Shown here piece by piece: positions 59,166-64,000 of a DNA stretch of 64,000 nt (positions are counted from its first letter, which is position 1; each line of letters opens with the position of its first letter). The translations under genes were made by a program, and so were the position numbers. Under the pieces are notes generated by a model. It had not been told where the DNA came from. It worked only from the letters and a program-made list of their open reading frames with translations, and did no database searches. Origin of the DNA: Pisaster brevispinus (lineage: Eukaryota > Echinodermata > Asteroidea > Forcipulatida > Asteriidae); the NCBI GenBank assembly GCA_023634235.1, contig JAMKCF010000061.1, forward strand, positions 310,001 through 374,000. The letters run 5' to 3'.

Positions 59166-60039
59166 CTTGAATCAAAATGAGGAGAACATTTTCCACACAG
59201 TTCCAAATTTGAGCTGTTTTTGGAACAAGCGTTACGACAAGATTTATCTCATTTTTCTTATGGGTAATACTGTACTTCAATACTCAACGGAATTGAAAGA
59301 TGTACATGTAATGTACTTAAATCTGTTCAAATAAAGTGAGGTGCTATAATTCAAAAACACAAGACCTCCGGACTCCGTATAGTCGTAAGTTTACTGGCCC
59401 GACGCTAAAATCACTGGCCTTGAGCCTGCGGTCCAGTGTTAAATTCGAGCCCTGCACGAGCGCTGATTTGACTGTCTAAAACAGCCACATTACCTATTTA
59501 GTTTTGTCATGTCACTGTAGCACCCTGTTTTACTTTGAGCTGCTTGCTGCTGATTAGTGTTCCGCAGTGGTGGCATTGTGAGCAACACATACAGCCTTGA
59601 CCGTAGACTACACACATCAGTAAACATTATGACCCCAACAATGTTTAATCCAGCAGTAGCCAGCTTGGATCTTTTTCCATAAAATTACACCAAAACAAGC
59701 GTACACAAATTCGTGTTAATGTGCTCTCTACAAATGAGCTACAATATAAGTGACAACTCAGGTGAAAAACCCTGGTATAAAAATGTGGGTTTTTGTTCAA
59801 AACATTCTTTCACCTCCTGAAGGTACTTAAGCATCTAGGGCCAAGAAGCGGAGGGAGTCCAGCGTTTTGGAAAAATTTATAAGGGTACCACTGTATCACT
59901 CAGGTAGGTCTATACAAAAATAGGGTTCGAAATTAGCGGTCGCCCGGTTGCCAATACACTGTACAAGTAAAAACAGCGGTGGGCATGTCAAATCCCGTCC
60001 TTTACTAGTAAAACCAGTCCACAATAAATAAGGGGTTTG

Positions 60040-61770
60040 GTGGTAAAAATCACAAAGAGAGATAATTTGTAAGTTCGTAAAATAGTTTGACATGTCTTAA
60101 TTTTTGCTAGATTTAATGTGGCTGCGTTCTGCAATTGTGATCGTTCATTTCATTATACAAATGTTAAAACATGCACATAACCACAAGGTGCTGAGTATCC
60201 ACACGCACCACACAACGTTCGGTAGCCCGCCATTCGTCCATGCAAACACAGCACATGGTATATTGTGCAGTACAATAGTCCAAAGTCCACGCTTTAAAAC
60301 CAACATTCCACAGCCTAGGACTGGCCATATTCAAAAGAAAGCTTAGCGTATTCATAAGAAAGCTTAGCTAGACTCCAACTCTGTACATATTCATGAGCCG
60401 AGTAAAGAATTGCTGCAAAGTGTGCCACATGCCTGCATATTCTGTACGTTACACAGCTTTGGATTTTAAAAGGCTATTCAAACATCGACATCTTTTGCCA
60501 AAACATCAGCAAATGGTTCAACAGCATTTGCCAAACAGTTGGGCGGATCGTTTGTGTAACGCTTCAATGCCCTTACATGTAGCTTGTCTGGTCCTCTGGA
60601 GTGCAAGGAGTCAGAACAGAGCGGCTATAATCGGATTACTTTCCCTTGTATTGGGATTATACAAACGTAGATCAACTTAAAAGAGCTCTGACTACTACCA
60701 ATGTATAACGAATTATAAAATTCAAACACTCCAACCTTTTACACTTGTAAGTTTCCGTTTGGTTAATTCCAAAGTGCTTGCAAAACGGTGTTACACATTT
60801 TACTTTAAACCATAAAAAATTACCAAATATAACCTGAGATCAGAACTTATTGCCGCAATCAACCCCAGTGCCACGGCCAGTAATGTCCTCAATACGAGCA
60901 ATGGAGACGCACTCATTGCGATCACTATTGCACATTCAAATTGCCATCAATTGTTTGGTTGGGGTAGGAACTTGGTATCCAACCCTGGTGCGTTCTGTAC
61001 AAGAACATGAAACAACGGCTGCTGTGAAAACTTAAGATTTGGGCCGGAAATTCATATGTCCATCGAGCATAAAGCGTAGTGCGCAATTCTGAAAATGCAC
61101 ACTGAGCAATCCAAACATATTCACTGGTAACACAAGTATGCAAAGAATGTGCATTGTTTGGCGTTTACATGTTAACGCCTTGCACACTAAGAATTATTAG
61201 GTCAGAGATCTATGTGTCTGTTTGGCTAAAAGGGCACGACCATTATTGGATATGAACGGAACGTCTATTTCCATTCGGGCAGTATGTTGAAAACCAATAA
61301 TTACATCAAACGTTGGCTTAATGTCTATTATTATATTTAAATCGATCACAATATTATGAAGTTCTGAGATTTTAAAACCGACAACACTTGACAAAGAAAA
61401 CTAAAAGCTAAAATCATGGCATCCCACCAAACATCAACCATTGATCGAACATCCTCGCCGTGCATCGATGTCCAGACCAGTGGACACTGCTTGGCAAGGT
61501 GAAACCACAGTCAAGTATCACATACATGTACAGTACATGTATCAAAGTTCTTTTGTCATAGCGCAGGTCTTAAGACCGGGGATACAAACAAGGTGTGAAA
61601 CGGTTGCTTTCAAATTCAATCAGTTCCCCAAACGGTTGAAGCTGACAAAATGAACAGTTGGGGAAACTGTTCGACGGTTCCCATACTGTTTCTTTTTGGA
61701 CCTCGCGCCTTACTCCTAGCCGGGATCCTAGTACTACACACATGTAGTACATGTTTTGTGTAGTACTACA
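60040..61770. other. Nothing certain; one 95-codon ORF
   Basis: An ORF at 60393-60680 (plus; MSRVKNCCKVCHMPAYSVRY...) has no recognised domain and no clear promoter or conserved copy. The rest is without features. Confidence 0.3.
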
Positions 61771-61774
61771 TGTA

Positions 61775-62256
61775 CTCCTAGAACTATTCGGTTCGTTCTG
61801 CTATCGTCTCCCCAACCCTCATAGGTCATCATGTACAAAATCCTATTCGAAACTTTTTCCCCTTCACGTTTATGCACCTGGACTTCTCTTTTGAAAACGG
61901 AGCTCGCCAAAATTAGGCTCTATGTGTTTATTGTTTTCAGTGAGCTCGGGGTGGGTCCAGAAAATCCACTCCGCAAAAAAAAAGGTGCAAAAAATGATAA
62001 ATTCCCATCGTTATTCGGAATCGTCGCCTTCCGATAACAAAAATGGCCGCCGTCGCTTGTATCAATGGTATGCTGCGCGCAACGCTGGTTCACAATAACC
62101 AACGCGTTGCAACGGTTTACGTATAAAAGATAAGCCATTGATTATTGTTGCGCACAGAATACTATTGAATACCGTCTTAAGGCATGTCGTGGACCAGCAT
62201 TGCACGCAGCATACGTCGGGGAGACGATAGCGGAACGAACCGAATAGTTCTAGGAG
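61775..62256. mobile_element. Inverted-repeat-bounded segment carrying promoter/first-exon copy 2
   Basis: 37-bp arms 61775-61811 and 62220-62256 pair with one mismatch (core GAACTATTCGGTTCGTTCTG). Inside, 61830-62040 matches the promoter segment at 63500-63660. An ATG at about 62042 opens MAAVACINGMLRATLVHNNQ then RVATVYV-stop. A foldback carrying host sequence, or a host segment flanked by inverted copies. Confidence 0.5.
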
Positions 62257-62349
62257 TATACTACATGTAGCTAGCTAGTTTAGTACCAGGCCAGGTAGGT
62301 TCATTCCGCTATCGTCTCCACGAACCTCACAAGTCATAGGTCATTATAA

Positions 62350-63490
62350 ATGTACTACAAAACCCTATTCTTAGGGAGTCCGGCACTTTTTGGACTTTTT
62401 CACAAAAATCTACCAAGTTAGTACCACTGGAAAGAAGATTGACAAAGAAATCAAACAATGTTTATTTCAAGTCAATAGGTTATAGTATGGGGGAGTTATG
62501 CTTATTTAAAGGTTGGCCGAAGGGCGTTTTGAGTCTGTCAATTTCTTACTGATAAAAGGGCTTAGAAACTATTCCTGATTTATTATTAAGAACAGATCAG
62601 ACTTGATAAATTTGATATAATTGAAAGGAAGAATGTACAAGACAAAAGCAAAAACATAGAAAAAATTTAAAGCAATTAGAACTAGAATGCTACCATAAAA
62701 TTAATGTTAAAAACACTGAAAGAAAATCAGTACAATACCAACACAGCCCAATTGGGCTTCATACAACACATGCGATTTGGAAATCATGTGTACATACTAC
62801 CAATACCATCAACCCTATTTTGATGGAATTTCTGGAAGCACCTTTCTCTTTGCTTTGCGATCATTCGCGATAGCTCATACTCATACTCAGTCATAGTAAA
62901 AAAAAAAGTACATAGACACTCACTCAGCTTAAATAAAGAGTTATCAGTTAGAGTTTAACCTTTCAAACTATTTACTGTCAAAAAACTGTAATGACCTATG
63001 TATGTGTATGTCATTTCGAAGCATTTTCATGCAAAAAATCAACATAAAATGTCCATATTTCATAGGTTCGAAGAATCGGTCAAAAATGAAATTTTTACTC
63101 ACCTGAAATCTATCACTTGATGATACATGTACCATTGGAAAGCTAAGAAAATTGTACGCAACATGGTTTTCTTTACTCGCAATATCTGTAAGAAAGAGCG
63201 CCCTCCAGTGCCCAAGAGTAAATACTTTTTTTAGCAGTTGACAAAAATTTTGTGAGATTCAGACTCAGAGGCGTCAAAATCTAGTCCCGAAATACGCTAA
63301 AATAAACTGAATTTTTCACAAATTTACACCGTCTTTTTCTGAGATACTTTTAATTCTTTGGAATTATTGATATTTCTTCTTCTGGAAAACTGAATCCTTG
63401 TTTGATTTGGACAAGGTTAACGTTAGTTAACAAATGGTGAGTTTTTCACACATAAACAGATATTAATCAAGAAATCGCCGTTTCGCCGGA
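62350..63490. other. Nothing recognised
   Basis: AT-rich sequence without exon or repeat signals. Confidence 0.4.
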
Positions 63491-63499
63491 CCCGCTACT

Positions 63500-64000
63500 A
63501 TTTTATTCTAAACTTTTTGCCCTTCACGTTTATGCACCTACAGTTCTTTTTAGAAACCAGATCTTGCCAAAATTAGGCTCTACGTGTTCTCTTTGTACTC
63601 TCAGTGAGCTCGACGTGGGTCCAGAAAGTTCATTTGCAACCTAAAATGTTAACAAGTGATAAATTCTTACCGTCATCCGGCTACCATTCACAGTCTGTCA
63701 CCGTCTCATTCAAACATGGCGGGAGTGTTGCATTTAGGATGTGTACAAAACTGTTGTGCGGGACTACTAGCGTTGATGCGCAACAGAGTACCAGTTTGTT
63801 TGGTATACTTTTTGAGAACGCAGCAAACAGCCGTAGGAAAAACATTTGACAGCGCACGTACATGGCCAGCACAAAACTAACCAACTGTTGTCCGGGACCA
63901 GCGTTGATACGCACGGAGTACCAGTTTGTTTGGTATATTTTGCGAATGCAGCAAACAGCCGCATGAAAAACATTTGACAGCGCACGCACATGGCCAGCAC
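63500..64000 (+). other. Promoter/first-exon segment copy 3, with internal tandem duplication
   Basis: The promoter-like part (63500-63715) matches 31690-31900 and 61830-62040. ATG 63716 opens MAGVLHLGCVQNCCAGLLAL then MRNRVPVCLVYFLRTQQTAV, ending at TAA 63880. From about 63743 a ~128-bp piece is tandemly duplicated and runs off the window edge ('gcagcaaacagccg', 'aaaaacatttgacagcgcac' occur twice). It resembles a basic, hydrophobic N-terminus such as a mitochondrial presequence, but the duplication argues it may be a repeat. Confidence 0.4.

Larger units (their letters stand above)
56732..60037. repeat. Segmental duplication copy B
   Basis: Partner of 26966-30258. It differs by an (AAAT)n tract at 57186-57262, an extra ~90 bp near 57655-57745, and a unique 59160-59455 in place of the end of repeat D1. 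Ends at 'gtccacaataaataagggg'. Confidence 0.9.

Noticed and set aside
60393..60680. 95-codon plus ORF
   Set aside because: It has an ATG, but no recognised domain, no second copy and no promoter; left as a mention only.
1..64000. CRISPR arrays, bacterial operons, rRNA genes
   Set aside because: None seen; the tandem repeats lack the spacer pattern, and the gene structure is eukaryotic.

Overview
This window looks like nuclear DNA of a marine invertebrate, probably an echinoderm or a related deuterostome. The reasons are its AT-rich, intron-rich and very repeat-dense make-up, an intact TRIM gene with an NHL-like propeller, CUB-domain exons, tRNA-derived SINEs with the tail 'cttgagcaaggcactt', and a Penelope-like remnant. 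No bacterial features are present. The species assignment is inference.

Layout. 1-8733 is a tandem array of a ~1.7 kb unit (some copies deleted), interrupted by a pogo/Tigger-type MITE with a clean TA duplication. A 135-nt segment with splice signals and a symmetric phase recurs seven times on the minus strand, downstream of a signal-peptide exon (9037-9149); this may be a modular secreted protein. 9.9-10.8 kb holds small direct and inverted repeats. 12.5-13.85 kb is a Penelope-like remnant (GIY-YIG C-terminus plus a decayed hammerhead-ribozyme-like core) split by a ~675 bp foldback element. 14358-17589 (minus) holds four exons of a CUB-domain protein. 17.9-26.94 kb is a five-unit array of Helentron/HINE-like elements with terminal hairpins and minisatellite cores; a second family of the same design lies at 35.2-37.25 kb and 55.4-56.76 kb. 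26.97-30.26 kb and 56.73-60.04 kb are two copies of a 3.3 kb segmental duplication carrying short candidate exons. 30.26-31.16 kb is a second large foldback. Four phase-consistent minus-strand exons (45.5 to 38.8 kb) are the 3' part of an unrecognised gene. Two minisatellites (81 bp and 29 bp units), SINEs and other dispersed repeats lie between 40 and 52.5 kb.

The one complete gene is a TRIM protein (53634-55355, plus; RING, B-box, coiled coil, NHL-like propeller; 573 aa). A segment with a possible CpG-type promoter and first exon occurs in three versions (31.7, 61.8 and 63.5 kb), one of them enclosed by inverted repeats.

The genes do not form an operon. The CUB gene, the unidentified gene and the TRIM gene are independent eukaryotic units embedded in repeats. 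All multi-exon models were read by eye from splice signals, phase and protein patterns, without transcript support.
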